Shown here: piece after piece, positions 9,001 through 16,282 of the stretch | How the letters are laid out: every line of letters begins with the position of its first letter | How positions within the stretch are numbered: position 1 is the stretch's first letter | Origin: Acididesulfobacillus acetoxydans | GTDB taxonomy: Bacteria; Bacillota; Desulfitobacteriia; Desulfitobacteriales; Desulfitobacteriaceae | Assembly: GCF_900016645.1 (NCBI RefSeq) | Contig: NZ_CDGJ01000082.1 | Reading direction: 5' to 3' (one strand) | Length of the DNA stretch: 64,000 nt | Notes under the pieces: model-generated | What the model saw: the letters and a program-made list of their open reading frames with translations, nothing else | What the model was told of the DNA's origin: nothing | Database searches by the model: none | Made by a program: the position numbers and the translations under genes

Positions 9001-9827
9001 ATTAAGCAAATATCCCGTTTCTCAGCCTCCCCGGCGTAAAGGGAACGGCGTGCCGCCAAATACTCATCATAGGCCAGGCGGAGCGGACGGGACGACTCCC
9101 CCGGTGCAAAAGCGACCGCCGTGATCCGGGTCTGGAAAGTCGTATGCCTGCAATGATCAGACCAATAAGTATCAATCACTCTGATCTCCGTCAGGGAGGG
9201 ATCTCTCTTTTCCGTGGCCCGGAAATACTCCTGACAGAACGCTAAGTCTGCCGCACTCATAGCCAGACCCGCACTCAGCCGGAATTGCTCCAGTTCCTCC
9301 GGGTTCTTCCGCCTGAAACCGTTGAGAATTTCCACATTAGGCGGAGAAGGCGCCCTGAACTCCAGACTGACCGGTTTTTCCGGAGACGCCTCCCGCGCTT
9401 CCACCGGATTAAGGCAATAATCTTTAACCCGGGCAAAATCGCGATCACTTAATTTGCCGCTGAGCACAATGATTTTGGCGGAGGCCAGCGACGGCCTTTC
9501 TCCTTGCGTAATAATCTGCAAGCACTGGGCCGCCGAGTCGGAACGCTGATCATACTGGCCGGGAATGTACTCCATGGCCAGGACCCGATCCCCTGACGGG
9601 ATAGGCAACTCCTCGTCGTAGACCAGGTCCACCGGCGGTTCGGCAAAAACCGTGCCGCGCGCCCTGCGGTATTCTTCGTCCGAAATCCCTTCAATATCGT
9701 AGCGATTAACGATTCGGACCCGTTGCAGCCCGGCCAGGCCTAGGTTTTCCGCCAGATCCCGAAAAAGTCCCTGGGCTTCGACATCATATCCCGGCCTTTT
9801 CTCCACGAAAATTCGTTTCAGACCCAT
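6021..9827 (-). CDS. purL: Phosphoribosylformylglycinamidine (FGAM) synthase, single-chain PurL
   Basis: A 1268-residue enzyme converting FGAR, glutamine and ATP to FGAM, the fourth step of purine synthesis. It is the large fused form (PurS-like N-terminus, two AIRS-type synthase halves, C-terminal glutaminase). Visible motifs are SDHCRHTTF, ETHNHPTEIEPFGG with the ATP site, and GGKDSMSGTF. In the glutaminase, FPGTNCE is followed by GICNGFQ with the nucleophilic Cys and SHGEGRF with the catalytic His. The frame runs to 9986, but ATG 9827 has AGGAGG five bases upstream and starts at the family N-terminus. No other pur gene is nearby. Confidence 0.96.
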   Translation of the reverse strand: MGLKRIFVEKRPGYDVEAQGLFRDLAENLGLAGLQRVRIVNRYDIEGISDEEYRRARGTVFAEPPVDLVYDEELPIPSGDRVLAMEYIPGQYDQRSDSAAQCLQIITQGERPSLASAKIIVLSGKLSDRDFARVKDYCLNPVEAREASPEKPVSLEFRAPSPPNVEILNGFRRKNPEELEQFRLSAGLAMSAADLAFCQEYFRATEKRDPSLTEIRVIDTYWSDHCRHTTFQTRITAVAFAPGESSRPLRLAYDEYLAARRSLYAGEAEKRDICLMDIATAGMKELKKKGLLQDLDESPEINACSIIVDAKVDGRTEEWLVMFKNETHNHPTEIEPFGGAATCLGGAIRDPLSGRTYVYQAMRFSGSGDPRRPLGETLPGKLPQRKITTGAAAGYSSYGNQIGLATGQVAEVYDEGFMAKRMEIGAVIGAAPRHHVVRAQPLPGDVVLLVGGRTGRDGCGGATGSSKEHTAESLLTCGAEVQKGNPPTERKLQRLFRRREVSTLIKRCNDFGAGGVSVAMGELADGLDIDLDAIPKKYEGLDGTELAISESQERMAVVVAREDAARFVIYAREENLEATPVGRVTDRNRLCLTWRNRPIVDISRAFLDTNGVRPSINVKVKAPDPARDFFASVVPDEALLSRSYPQSEAKEQAVREAWLTNLRDLNVCSQKGLVERFDSSIGASTVLMPFGGRHQATPSQGMAAKLPVLDGETETTTLMTYGYQPRLAHWSPFHAAVYAIVEAVTKIAALGGDPRKVRLTLQEYFEKLGRDPEKWGKPFSALLGAYYAQKRLGIPAIGGKDSMSGTFLDLNVPPTLVAFAVCVTEAPLVISQELKEGGSQLVLLPLRRDAQDLPDFEGLRQNFAKVRQLAEGGCVLAVQAVSWGGQAAALTKMAFGNRLGIRLIDRPDVRTLFTPELGSLILELRADVDPAQKFGEMDYQVLGTTLDRPVLVVNGTEIALEEAWEAWSSPLEKVFPTQTAPTAPPRAIHYPSRNSRRPLTKLAAPRVLIPVFPGTNCEYDSARAFARAGAVTETLVIRNLTPREVEESIEILAGSIRKSQIVMLAGGFSAGDEPDGSGKFIAAMFRNPRVEEAVEDLMRRRDGLMLGICNGFQALIKLGLVPYGEIRDLQEDSPTLTYNRIGRHISCMAQTKVVSVLSPWFSQVEPGDVHTVALSHGEGRFVASPEVIQSLVEKGQIATQYVDLAGNPSHDVRYTPNGSYEAVEGITSPDGRILGKMGHSERSGAFVAKNVPGNKYQPLFAGGVEYFR

Positions 9828-10004
9828 ATCATCCTCCTGAACAATTCCTTCCCCTACTTGACAAGCGTGACCCGTGCGCTGCTCCCGGCCATCCGCCGCC
9901 AGGGCATCCTTCTGCCGGAGCACGCCCTTTGTACCGAAACCCCCGGCTGCCTCCTTTGGCTTTCTCCTCGTCCGGAGACTTCCCAATTTAACTGGACACC
10001 TCTA

Positions 10005-10033
10005 ATCATACCTATATTTCCGTACAATGTAAA
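10005..10033 (-). promoter_or_regulatory. Sigma-A promoter of purL
   Basis: On the minus strand TTTACA (10028-10033) and TATGAT (10005-10010) are separated by exactly 17 bases, each with five of six consensus bases. It predicts a leader of about 170 nt before the purL start codon. Confidence 0.75.
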
Positions 10034-10131
10034 TGTTTATGTGTTTATTGTTCGGTTTTTTCAGCTTCTCCGGAAAACTCCCCCCGCGCCGCGAACGCCC
10101 AAGTCAGCACCCGGTTGAATCGGGCTAAGGG

Positions 10132-10170
10132 AAAAAAGGAGCCGTTTCAACCGCACTGGCGAAAGGCTCC
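10132..10170 (-). terminator. Rho-independent terminator downstream of lgt
   Basis: On the minus strand GGAGCC...GGCTCC followed by TTTTTT, about 30 bases after the lgt stop. The loop can extend the stem through TTTC/GAAA. Confidence 0.85.
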
Positions 10171-10200
10171 ACAGGGACATTAAGGTCCATAAGCTAAAAC

Positions 10201-11016
10201 TCAATTCTGATCGTCGGGCTGTTCCCCGCCTGCCGCTCCCTTTTCCCCCCGTGCCCGGTAAATGCGCCAAATCATGAGAATGACCGCCAGTACTACGGCC
10301 ACCACACTGCTCCACTGGGCCGCGGTCCAGTGAAAGAGGAAACGCGGACTGTCCCCGCGCAAATACTCCAGGAAAAAGCGGGCCAGATTGTAGAGCGCGA
10401 TATAAGTCAGGAAGAGCACCCCGGACGGCCACTTGCGCAGTTTAAGAATGACCAGGAAAGCGAACAGGATCACATCAAACTGGCCCTCCCAGACCTCAGC
10501 CGGCCAGAGCGGTTTGTTGCCGAAAGTATCTCGGGCAATGGTCCCCGCCGGGTAGAGCAGGCCGAAGTTCCCACCGGTCGGTCCGCCGAAAGCGTCTCCG
10601 TTCATCAAATTCGCATCCCGGCCGATGGCCTGGGCCAAAATCAAACCCGGTGCGGCTAAATCGGCCAGTTCCCAAAAAGGCAGTTTCTTCTTCCGGGCAT
10701 AGATCCAGCCCGCGATCAGAGCCCCCACCACGCCCCCTTGGATGGAAAGCCCCCCGTGCCAAATGGCGATGATCTGGCCGGGGTGGTGACTGTAAAAATG
10801 CCAATCAAAGAAGAAAACCTGCCAGAAACGCGCTCCCACCAGCCCGCCGATGAGAAGCAAAGGGGCTAAATCCATCATATTGTCAAGGTATCCCTCTTTA
10901 CCGGAGGCTTTGGTAAAATAAAGTGTCACACCCACGCCCAAGATGAACGCCAGCGCAAACAGCGTGCTGTACGCCCGAATGGGAAAGTTGCCGATAAAAA
11001 ACCAGTACTGGTGCAT
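10201..11016 (-). CDS. lgt: Prolipoprotein diacylglyceryl transferase
   Basis: A 271-residue inner-membrane enzyme with seven predicted helices that transfers diacylglycerol from phosphatidylglycerol to the lipobox cysteine of prolipoproteins. The HGGLSIQGGVVGA segment and the family signature with Arg and Asn (GRDANLMNGDAFGG) are clear. Three in-frame starts exist. ATG 11016 is preferred because AAAGGAG lies nine bases upstream, whereas the ATG three codons earlier abuts the ribosome site. It follows a CoA-transferase gene after 141 bases and ends in a terminator. Confidence 0.95.
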   Translation of the reverse strand: MHQYWFFIGNFPIRAYSTLFALAFILGVGVTLYFTKASGKEGYLDNMMDLAPLLLIGGLVGARFWQVFFFDWHFYSHHPGQIIAIWHGGLSIQGGVVGALIAGWIYARKKKLPFWELADLAAPGLILAQAIGRDANLMNGDAFGGPTGGNFGLLYPAGTIARDTFGNKPLWPAEVWEGQFDVILFAFLVILKLRKWPSGVLFLTYIALYNLARFFLEYLRGDSPRFLFHWTAAQWSSVVAVVLAVILMIWRIYRARGEKGAAGGEQPDDQN

Positions 11017-11157
11017 AAGGTTCATCTCCTTTTGCGGATCCGTCTTTCCGGAAGGTCCCAGGCCCATCGCAGTGTGTCTCGGGCCATCGGCCCCGGCTCG
11101 AATAACTGGGGGATTCTGTCTCAAGGTTTGCTGCGATCATCATCGCCTGAATCCCGG

Positions 11158-12360
11158 CTAAATAATCCCTGCTTCTTTGAGTGTTGCCAATTCTTCCTCA
11201 GACAAGCCCAGCCTTTCCCCATAGATCTCCCGATTATGCGCCCCACGGCTCGGACCCGTGAATTTGACGGCACCCGGAGTCCGAGAAAACTTGGCCACGA
11301 CATTCGGCATGGCCACCGTTCCGAAATCCTCGTCCTTCAGTTCGATAATCGACGCGCGGGCCCGGATCTGCGCATCTCCGGCAAGTTGATCGATATCGTA
11401 AATAGGCCCCACCACGGCGCCGGCCGCCAAGAGAAGGTCCACCGCCTCCTGCATGTCCCGCTCGGCAAACCAGGCGCCGATGATTTTGTCCAAGACCTCA
11501 ACGTTCTGCACCCGGGCCGGGTTATCCCGGAAACGGGGATCTTCAATCAACTCGGGTCGCCCCATGGCCTGAAAGACTTTTTCGGCTATCGGCTGTGAAC
11601 TGGCGGATAAAGCTATCCAGCGCCCGTCCCGGGCCTTATAAACGTTGCGCGGGGCGGCGGAATTAATACGGTTCCCCACCCGTGCCGGCACGGTGCCCAA
11701 AACACTGTGCTCGACAATGGAAGCTTCCATCAAACGCATGAGAGGCTCGTACAAGCTCATGTCGATGACCTGGCCCCGCCCGCTGCCCGCGACGTCCCTT
11801 TCGTAAACGGCCATCATCACCGCCATCGCCGCATAAATCCCCGTGACACCGTCTGCCAAAGGAATCGGCGGCAAGGTGGGCGGGCCGTCCGGATAGCCGT
11901 TCATGGAAGCGAAGCCGCTCATTCCCTCGGCTATGGTACCGAAACCGCCCCGGCTGGCATAAGGACCCTCCTGGCCGAAACCGGTAACCCGCAACATGAT
12001 CAGGCGGGGATTGACACTTTCTAAGGTCTCCCAGCCCAGGCCCCATTTTTCCAGCGTCCCCGGGCGGAAATTTTCAATCAGGATATCCGCATCCCGAACG
12101 AGTCGGAGAAACAATTCCTTGCCCCGCCCCGAATTAAGATTCAAGGTGACGCATTTTTTGTTGCGCGAAAGTGTCTTCCAGAAGATGCCTACCCCATCTT
12201 TGACGGCGCCAAATTTACGAGACTGATCTCCGGTTTTAGGATGCTCAATTTTCAAAACTTCGGCCCCGTAATCGGCCAGGTAGGTGGCCGCCCACGGCGC
12301 CGCCATCATAGTAGCACAGTCAATGACCTTCAGGCCCTCCAAGGGCATGTGTGGATTCAT
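11158..12360 (-). CDS. Family III acyl-CoA transferase (CaiB/BaiF)
   Basis: A 400-residue class III CoA-transferase that moves CoA between carboxylic acids through an aspartyl-CoA thioester. The family N-terminus (LEGLKVIDCATMMAAPWA), the NFRPGTLEKWG segment and the catalytic Asp in VIDMSLYEP are present. GGGAGGAC precedes the start. Substrates cannot be told; the family includes formyl-, carnitine-, succinyl- and aromatic-acid transferases. It sits between lgt and a tiny membrane protein gene, away from the other acyl-CoA genes. Confidence 0.9.
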   Translation of the reverse strand: MNPHMPLEGLKVIDCATMMAAPWAATYLADYGAEVLKIEHPKTGDQSRKFGAVKDGVGIFWKTLSRNKKCVTLNLNSGRGKELFLRLVRDADILIENFRPGTLEKWGLGWETLESVNPRLIMLRVTGFGQEGPYASRGGFGTIAEGMSGFASMNGYPDGPPTLPPIPLADGVTGIYAAMAVMMAVYERDVAGSGRGQVIDMSLYEPLMRLMEASIVEHSVLGTVPARVGNRINSAAPRNVYKARDGRWIALSASSQPIAEKVFQAMGRPELIEDPRFRDNPARVQNVEVLDKIIGAWFAERDMQEAVDLLLAAGAVVGPIYDIDQLAGDAQIRARASIIELKDEDFGTVAMPNVVAKFSRTPGAVKFTGPSRGAHNREIYGERLGLSEEELATLKEAGII

Positions 12361-12514
12361 GTTTAAGTCCTCCCTATGTACGTATCTGACACTTCCTTAC
12401 AACAGACAAGCGGCCGGCGCCCGCGCTCGCTCAGGCAAACGACCGGTTGACTTAGAGAGGAGAGTGCCACAGGTTTGGTTGCGCGGCCGCCGGCTCATGC
12501 TTTCTGATTAGCGG

Positions 12515-12543
12515 AAAAAGCCTGATACCGCTTGGCATCAGGC
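12515..12543 (-). terminator. Rho-independent terminator of small membrane gene
   Basis: On the minus strand GCCTGAT...ATCAGGC with a ten-base loop followed by TTTTT, starting ten bases after the small gene's stop. Confidence 0.9.
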
Positions 12544-12553
12544 CGAAAAACCT

Positions 12554-12745
12554 CTAGAGTGAATTGAGTTTGTGAAACCATTCATCATGGCCGGAAGCAT
12601 CGGGGATAACGGGATTGCGTTCCTGCTTGCCGCTGGGTTTTTGGACCGACTGGAAATAGCCGGAGTGTTTGCCGGTCCAGAAGTCCGATAAAACCACAAA
12701 AAACAAGGCCAAAAGGGCAACAAGGCCTACAACTAAATTCAGCAT
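12554..12745 (-). CDS. Small single-pass membrane protein, unknown function
   Basis: A 63-residue protein with one N-terminal hydrophobic helix (about residues 2-20) and a hydrophilic tail rich in Lys, His and Asn. I do not recognise the family. It is supported as a real gene by its own sigma-A promoter, a GGAGG site nine bases before the ATG (a GTG at 12748 is also possible) and its own terminator. The helix could anchor a short cytoplasmic or external tail; no function is claimed. Confidence 0.75.
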   Translation of the reverse strand: MLNLVVGLVALLALFFVVLSDFWTGKHSGYFQSVQKPSGKQERNPVIPDASGHDEWFHKLNSL

Positions 12746-12765
12746 CACATCACACCTCCATTACC

Positions 12766-12793
12766 ATTCTATGGTCTGTGCAAGGTTTGTCAA
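12766..12793 (-). promoter_or_regulatory. Sigma-A promoter of small membrane gene
   Basis: Perfect TTGACA (12788-12793) and TAGAAT (12766-12771) separated by 16 bases on the minus strand. The predicted start lies only a few bases before the GGAGG, giving a very short leader. Confidence 0.8.
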
Positions 12794-12893
12794 GTCTTTT
12801 CGTCCTCTAAGTCCTCCAAGAACGGTTGACTCTTCCGCGATAGTATTCGCTAAAGACTCAGCACTTTCGGCAAAAGTGTCCACCGGACACTTT

Positions 12894-13002
12894 CGTCACC
12901 GAAGTCATCCTCACCGCACAGGTATTGTTTGAAGGCTTGCGGTTCGGCGACAGTATCCACAGGACACTATCGTGATGTTCAGCTTAAGCTGAACGAGTTC
13001 AC
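12894..13002 (+). repeat. 109-bp dispersed repeat, copy 1
   Basis: Aligns without gaps to 60209-60317 with nine mismatches by hand count (about 92% identical). It contains a hairpin around TCCACAGGA and an 18-bp perfect palindrome GTTCAGCTTAAGCTGAAC at 12978-12995. A related stem AAAGTGTCC-ACC-GGACACTTT precedes it at 12873-12893. No ORF is present. Confidence 0.85.
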
Positions 13003-13058
13003 TCCAGCGGGGAAAACAACCGTTCACATTCCAAATTAAACCTTTGGGCACATTTTCC

Positions 13059-13087
13059 CTGACAAAAACTTCACTCGCGCGTATACT
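13059..13087 (+). promoter_or_regulatory. Sigma-A promoter of candidate small RNA
   Basis: CTGACA (13059-13064) and TATACT (13082-13087), each five of six consensus bases, with a 17-base spacer. No ORF with a ribosome site follows before the terminator at 13137. Confidence 0.65.
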
Positions 13088-13093
13088 CTGTTC

Positions 13094-13160
13094 AAACACT
13101 CCTCTACCCTTTTCCACCCGGGCCTAACGGCCCCTTCCCCATCACCGATGGGGATTTTTT
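13094..13160 (+). ncRNA. Candidate small RNA of about 65 nt
   Basis: The predicted transcript starts about seven bases after the -10 box and ends in a strong terminator (CCCCATC-ACC-GATGGGG then ATTTTTT). Between them lie a C-rich stretch (ACTCCTCTACCC and TTTTCCACCC), complementary to Shine-Dalgarno sequences, and a small CCCGGGCC/GGCCC hairpin. This layout resembles Firmicutes trans-acting sRNAs, but no family was recognised. Confidence 0.5.
13137..13160 (+). terminator. Rho-independent terminator, orphan plus-strand transcript
   Basis: Perfect seven-base-pair stem CCCCATC/GATGGGG with a three-base loop, then ATTTTTTATT. No plus-strand gene lies upstream for over 7 kb, so it must end a non-coding transcript. 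Confidence 0.88.
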
Positions 13161-13196
13161 ATTGTCTCTGCAAGTTCGAGTTTTCCGAAAGAAGAA

Positions 13197-13261
13197 GAAA
13201 ACTTGCGCCAGCCGAGGGAATGATCGCCCACTCGGGCGATCGCGGCGGCAGCCAAGTTTTC
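13197..13261 (-). terminator. Possible terminator of the proline operon
   Basis: Long-range stem GAAAACTTG/CAAGTTTTC enclosing an inner perfect hairpin GATCGCCC/GGGCGATC. On the minus strand the outer stem is followed by a pyrimidine run TTCTTCTTTC. It starts 23 bases after the P5C dehydrogenase stop. The U-tract is imperfect. Confidence 0.45.
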
Positions 13262-13283
13262 TTGCTCTTAGGGGTCCTTCTGC

Positions 13284-14828
13284 CTAAAACTTCTCGGAAA
13301 CGGATTTAGCCTGGGTGAAAAGCAACAGGTAGTCGGGCCCTCCCGCTTTCGAATCCGTTCCCGACATGTTGAACCCTCCGAAAGGATGGACCCCGACCAG
13401 TGCGCCCGTACACTTCCGGTTAAAGTAGAGATTGCCCACATGCATCTCCCGTCTGGCGATTTCCAAGTGCTCCCTATTTCCGGAGTAAAAAGAGCCAGTC
13501 AAGCCATATTCCGTGCCATTGAAAATCTCCAAACCTTGCGCGAAATCTCTGGCCTTAATCAGCGCCAAGACCGGTCCGAAAATCTCTTCTTGGGCTATCC
13601 TGGCCTGCGGCGGCACATCCCCGAAAATCGTCGGACGGACATAATATCCGTCCGGAGCCCCCGCCTCTCCCCCAAGCAGAAGTTTTCCCTCTTTTTTCCC
13701 AATCTCTATATAGTTCAGTACTTTCTCCAGCGCTTTCGCGTCAATCACGGGACCTGAGGCAAAGTTGGCGTCGGCCGGACCTTGCTCCAAAGCCCTGGTC
13801 CGCGCCACGATTTTTTCACTTAAAGCATCATAAACTTTTTCGTGAATAATCGCCCGCGACCCGGCGGAACACTTTTGCCCCTGAAACCCGAACGCGGAAG
13901 CCACGATTCCTTCCGCCGCGGCGTCCAAGTCCGCATCCTCGTCCACCAAAACGGCGTCTTTGCCCCCCATTTCCGCCACGACCCGTTTGAGCCAGATCTG
14001 CCCGGCGTTAGGCTTAGCCGCCAGTTCATTGATGCGCAGCCCCACGGCGCGCGAGCCCGTAAACGAAACGAAACGAATTTGCGGATGGCTGACCAGAAAA
14101 TCCCCGATCTCCCCTCCGTCCCCGGGCAGGTAGTTGACGACCCCGGCCGGAAGTCCCGCCTCGGCCAGGAGTTCCACCGCTTTATAGGCAATGACCGGGG
14201 CAGTGCTGGCAGGTTTGAGCAAAACCGTGTTACCCGCGACGATGGCGGCCGTGGTCATCCCCAGCAAAATGGCCAAGGGAAAATTCCAGGGAGCAATGAC
14301 CGCCCCTACTCCCAAGGGAATGTAGGTCAGGCGGTTGTCCTCTCCCGCCAGGGGCGTCGTGGGTTGAGACACCGACAGACGCACCATCTCGCGTCCGTAA
14401 TACTCCATAAAATCGATGGCTTCGGCGGTATCCGCATCCGCCTCCACCCAATTCTTGCCTTCCTCGTAAACCATCCAGGCTGAGAACTCAAATTTGCGCC
14501 GGCGTAACAACGCCGCCGCTTTGAACAGCACGGCTGCCCTGGCGGCCGGATCGGTCTTTTGCCAAGAACCCCAAGCCAGCGCGGCCGAGGCAAGAGCCCG
14601 TTCGACCTCCGCCCGCCCGGCTTGAGCCACATATCCCACGACCTCGTTTTTCCGGCTTGGATTATTGGAAGCGATCTTTCGCTCCGTCCAAATCCTTTCC
14701 CCGCCGATAACCAGGGGATACTCCCGGCCGAACTCCGCTTCAACCGAGTGCAGAGCCTCTTGCATCTTGTCCCGGTTGCTTTCCTGACGGAAATCAACCA
14801 AGGTTTCATTGACAAACGGTACCATCAT
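13284..14828 (-). CDS. 1-pyrroline-5-carboxylate dehydrogenase
   Basis: A 514-residue aldehyde-dehydrogenase-fold enzyme oxidising glutamate semialdehyde/P5C to glutamate, the second step of proline breakdown. The active-site Cys320 lies in GQKCSAGSR and the general base Glu286 in AEMGGKD; APWNFPLAI and FTGSRAVG are the NAD-binding segments. Length and ends match the RocA/PruA single-function enzymes of Firmicutes. AGGAGGGG precedes the start. It lies 151 bases downstream of the proline dehydrogenase gene and should share its sigma-54 promoter. Confidence 0.94.
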   Translation of the reverse strand: MMVPFVNETLVDFRQESNRDKMQEALHSVEAEFGREYPLVIGGERIWTERKIASNNPSRKNEVVGYVAQAGRAEVERALASAALAWGSWQKTDPAARAAVLFKAAALLRRRKFEFSAWMVYEEGKNWVEADADTAEAIDFMEYYGREMVRLSVSQPTTPLAGEDNRLTYIPLGVGAVIAPWNFPLAILLGMTTAAIVAGNTVLLKPASTAPVIAYKAVELLAEAGLPAGVVNYLPGDGGEIGDFLVSHPQIRFVSFTGSRAVGLRINELAAKPNAGQIWLKRVVAEMGGKDAVLVDEDADLDAAAEGIVASAFGFQGQKCSAGSRAIIHEKVYDALSEKIVARTRALEQGPADANFASGPVIDAKALEKVLNYIEIGKKEGKLLLGGEAGAPDGYYVRPTIFGDVPPQARIAQEEIFGPVLALIKARDFAQGLEIFNGTEYGLTGSFYSGNREHLEIARREMHVGNLYFNRKCTGALVGVHPFGGFNMSGTDSKAGGPDYLLLFTQAKSVSEKF

Positions 14829-14979
14829 GATAAATCCCCTCCTCTTTCGCTCAAAGAAATCTCAGTCTATGCTTCACATAAGAGCCTACACAAGTTTCCG
14901 CGCCGAATTCGCTCCCGGTTAGCTTCCAGCGCCTTCGGCCTTCTCCAAACAAAGCTAAAACTCGCCATAACTCAGCCAA

Positions 14980-15885
14980 TTATTTCTTAAAAAAGTTCTT
15001 CACTATAAACCACACATTGGCCGGACGTTCCGCCAGGCGACGCATAAAATAACCATACCAATCCGTACCGTAGGGCACGTAAACGCGCACCTTATATCCT
15101 TCCTGGGCCAACTTCTTCTGCACTTCTGTCTTAATCCCATAGAGCATCTGGAACTCAAAGCACTCCTTGTCAATATTGTGCTCTCTCACATAGTCTTTGG
15201 TCGAGGCGATAATCTTTTCGTCATGTGAGGCAACTCCGACATACCAGCCGTTGTCCAGCTGCAGGCGGACCAGGCGCAGCAAATTGCCGTCCACCTTGGC
15301 CTTTTCCGGAAAGGCGACACTGGCGGGCTCTTTGTAAGCTCCTTTGACCAGACGGAGATTGGCCTTTAAGTCCAAAACATCCTGTTCCGAACGATAAAGA
15401 TAAGATTGCAGGACCAAACCTATCAAAGGAAAATCGCGGCGCATTGTTTGAAAGAGATCGATCGTGGCCTGACAGCGCGGAAAATCTTCCATGTCGATAC
15501 GGACAAAAATCTTATGTTGGGCCGCGCGTGTCAGAATTTGCCGTAAATTCTTCTCGCAGATTCCCGAACCGAGGTCCAGCCCCAATTGCGTCAGCTTCAG
15601 TGAAAGGTGTGACTCAACGCCGCTGCGGGCGATTCCCTCCAGGGTTTCCAAAGACCAGCCCGCGGCCCGCTCCGCTTCTTCCCGGGTACTGACAAACTCA
15701 CCCAAACGATCCAGCGTAGCCGCTATCCCCTCCCGGTTTAGCCGTTTTATTTGTTCCAGGGCTTCCGGCAGGGTTTCCCCGGCGACAAAACGCTTAGCTC
15801 CGAAACGCAAGCCGTACTTCGCAGCCATGTTTCTGGCCGGACGATTCTTGGCCAGCGCTAAGAAAAAAGTACGTGTTGCTTCCAT
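14980..15885 (-). CDS. Proline dehydrogenase (monofunctional)
   Basis: A 301-residue FAD-dependent TIM-barrel enzyme oxidising proline to P5C. DMEDFPRC, LVKGAYKEP and the C-terminal YFMRRLAERPAN signature, which contacts substrate and flavin, are present. The frame runs upstream to 16050, but ATG 15885 has GGGAGGG just before it and matches the family N-terminus. It is first in the proline operon, behind a consensus sigma-54 promoter, with the activator gene divergent. The product probably feeds glutamate formation by the neighbouring P5C dehydrogenase. Confidence 0.94.
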   Translation of the reverse strand: MEATRTFFLALAKNRPARNMAAKYGLRFGAKRFVAGETLPEALEQIKRLNREGIAATLDRLGEFVSTREEAERAAGWSLETLEGIARSGVESHLSLKLTQLGLDLGSGICEKNLRQILTRAAQHKIFVRIDMEDFPRCQATIDLFQTMRRDFPLIGLVLQSYLYRSEQDVLDLKANLRLVKGAYKEPASVAFPEKAKVDGNLLRLVRLQLDNGWYVGVASHDEKIIASTKDYVREHNIDKECFEFQMLYGIKTEVQKKLAQEGYKVRVYVPYGTDWYGYFMRRLAERPANVWFIVKNFFKK

Positions 15886-15975
15886 GTTTTTCCCTCCCTC
15901 ATTTTGCTTTCCGCTCGCCGGAGCCTGCCGCCAGAGGATTAAGCAGCCCGCCGCGGCGCCCTGGTTCTCATACAT

Positions 15976-15991
15976 AGCAAAAGCCGTGCCA
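15976..15991 (-). promoter_or_regulatory. Sigma-54 (-24/-12) promoter of the proline operon
   Basis: The minus strand reads TGGCACGGCTTTTGCT, an exact match to TGGCACG-N4-TTGCW with correct GG-GC spacing. It lies about 90 bases before the proline dehydrogenase start codon. Confidence 0.93.
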
Positions 15992-16028
15992 AATCCGGCC
16001 CAATAGCAAAAAAAGACTTGGCTGGCGG

Positions 16029-16109
16029 CTCGGCGGGGGAGTCCGCCCACCGCCGAATCAGAGTACAGGGAACCACTCCCACTTGTAGAAGCGGGAGTCT
16101 CACGATTGG
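16029..16109 (+). repeat. Dispersed double-hairpin repeat, copy B
   Basis: Same arrangement as copy A: a G-rich hairpin (CGGCGGGGGAGTCCGCCCACCGCCG region), GAGTAC, then CCACTCCCACTT/AAGCGGGAGT and CACGATTGG. It lies between the sigma-54 promoter and its upstream palindrome. Confidence 0.75.
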
Positions 16110-16176
16110 AGGAAGCCGCGGTTCACTTGCGCATCCACTGCCTTTACTCCCCCAAAAATCGCACCCAAAGCGGATC

Positions 16177-16226
16177 GTCTAGACAACATCGCAAAACTGT
16201 CTAGACAATTGTCTAGACAGTTTTGC
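16177..16226. promoter_or_regulatory. Predicted activator binding sites (UAS) for sigma-54 regulator
   Basis: Three copies of the palindrome GTCTAGAC (16177-16184, 16199-16206, 16211-16218). The last two lie inside a perfect 36-bp palindrome (16191-16226) beginning GCAAAACTGT. Centre spacings are 22 and 12 bp. The location about 190-250 bp upstream of the -24/-12 promoter, next to the divergent activator gene, is that of an enhancer. Confidence 0.8.
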
Positions 16227-16282
16227 CCCGGCATGCTAAATTGTGATCAGAGCCTCAAAGAAAGAACAGGTGGTCAGCCAAA

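Noticed and set aside
16191..16226. 36-bp palindrome as a recombination or dif/att site
   Set aside because: No recombinase nearby and the two half-palindromes recur as a third site upstream; location between a sigma-54 activator and its promoter favours an enhancer.
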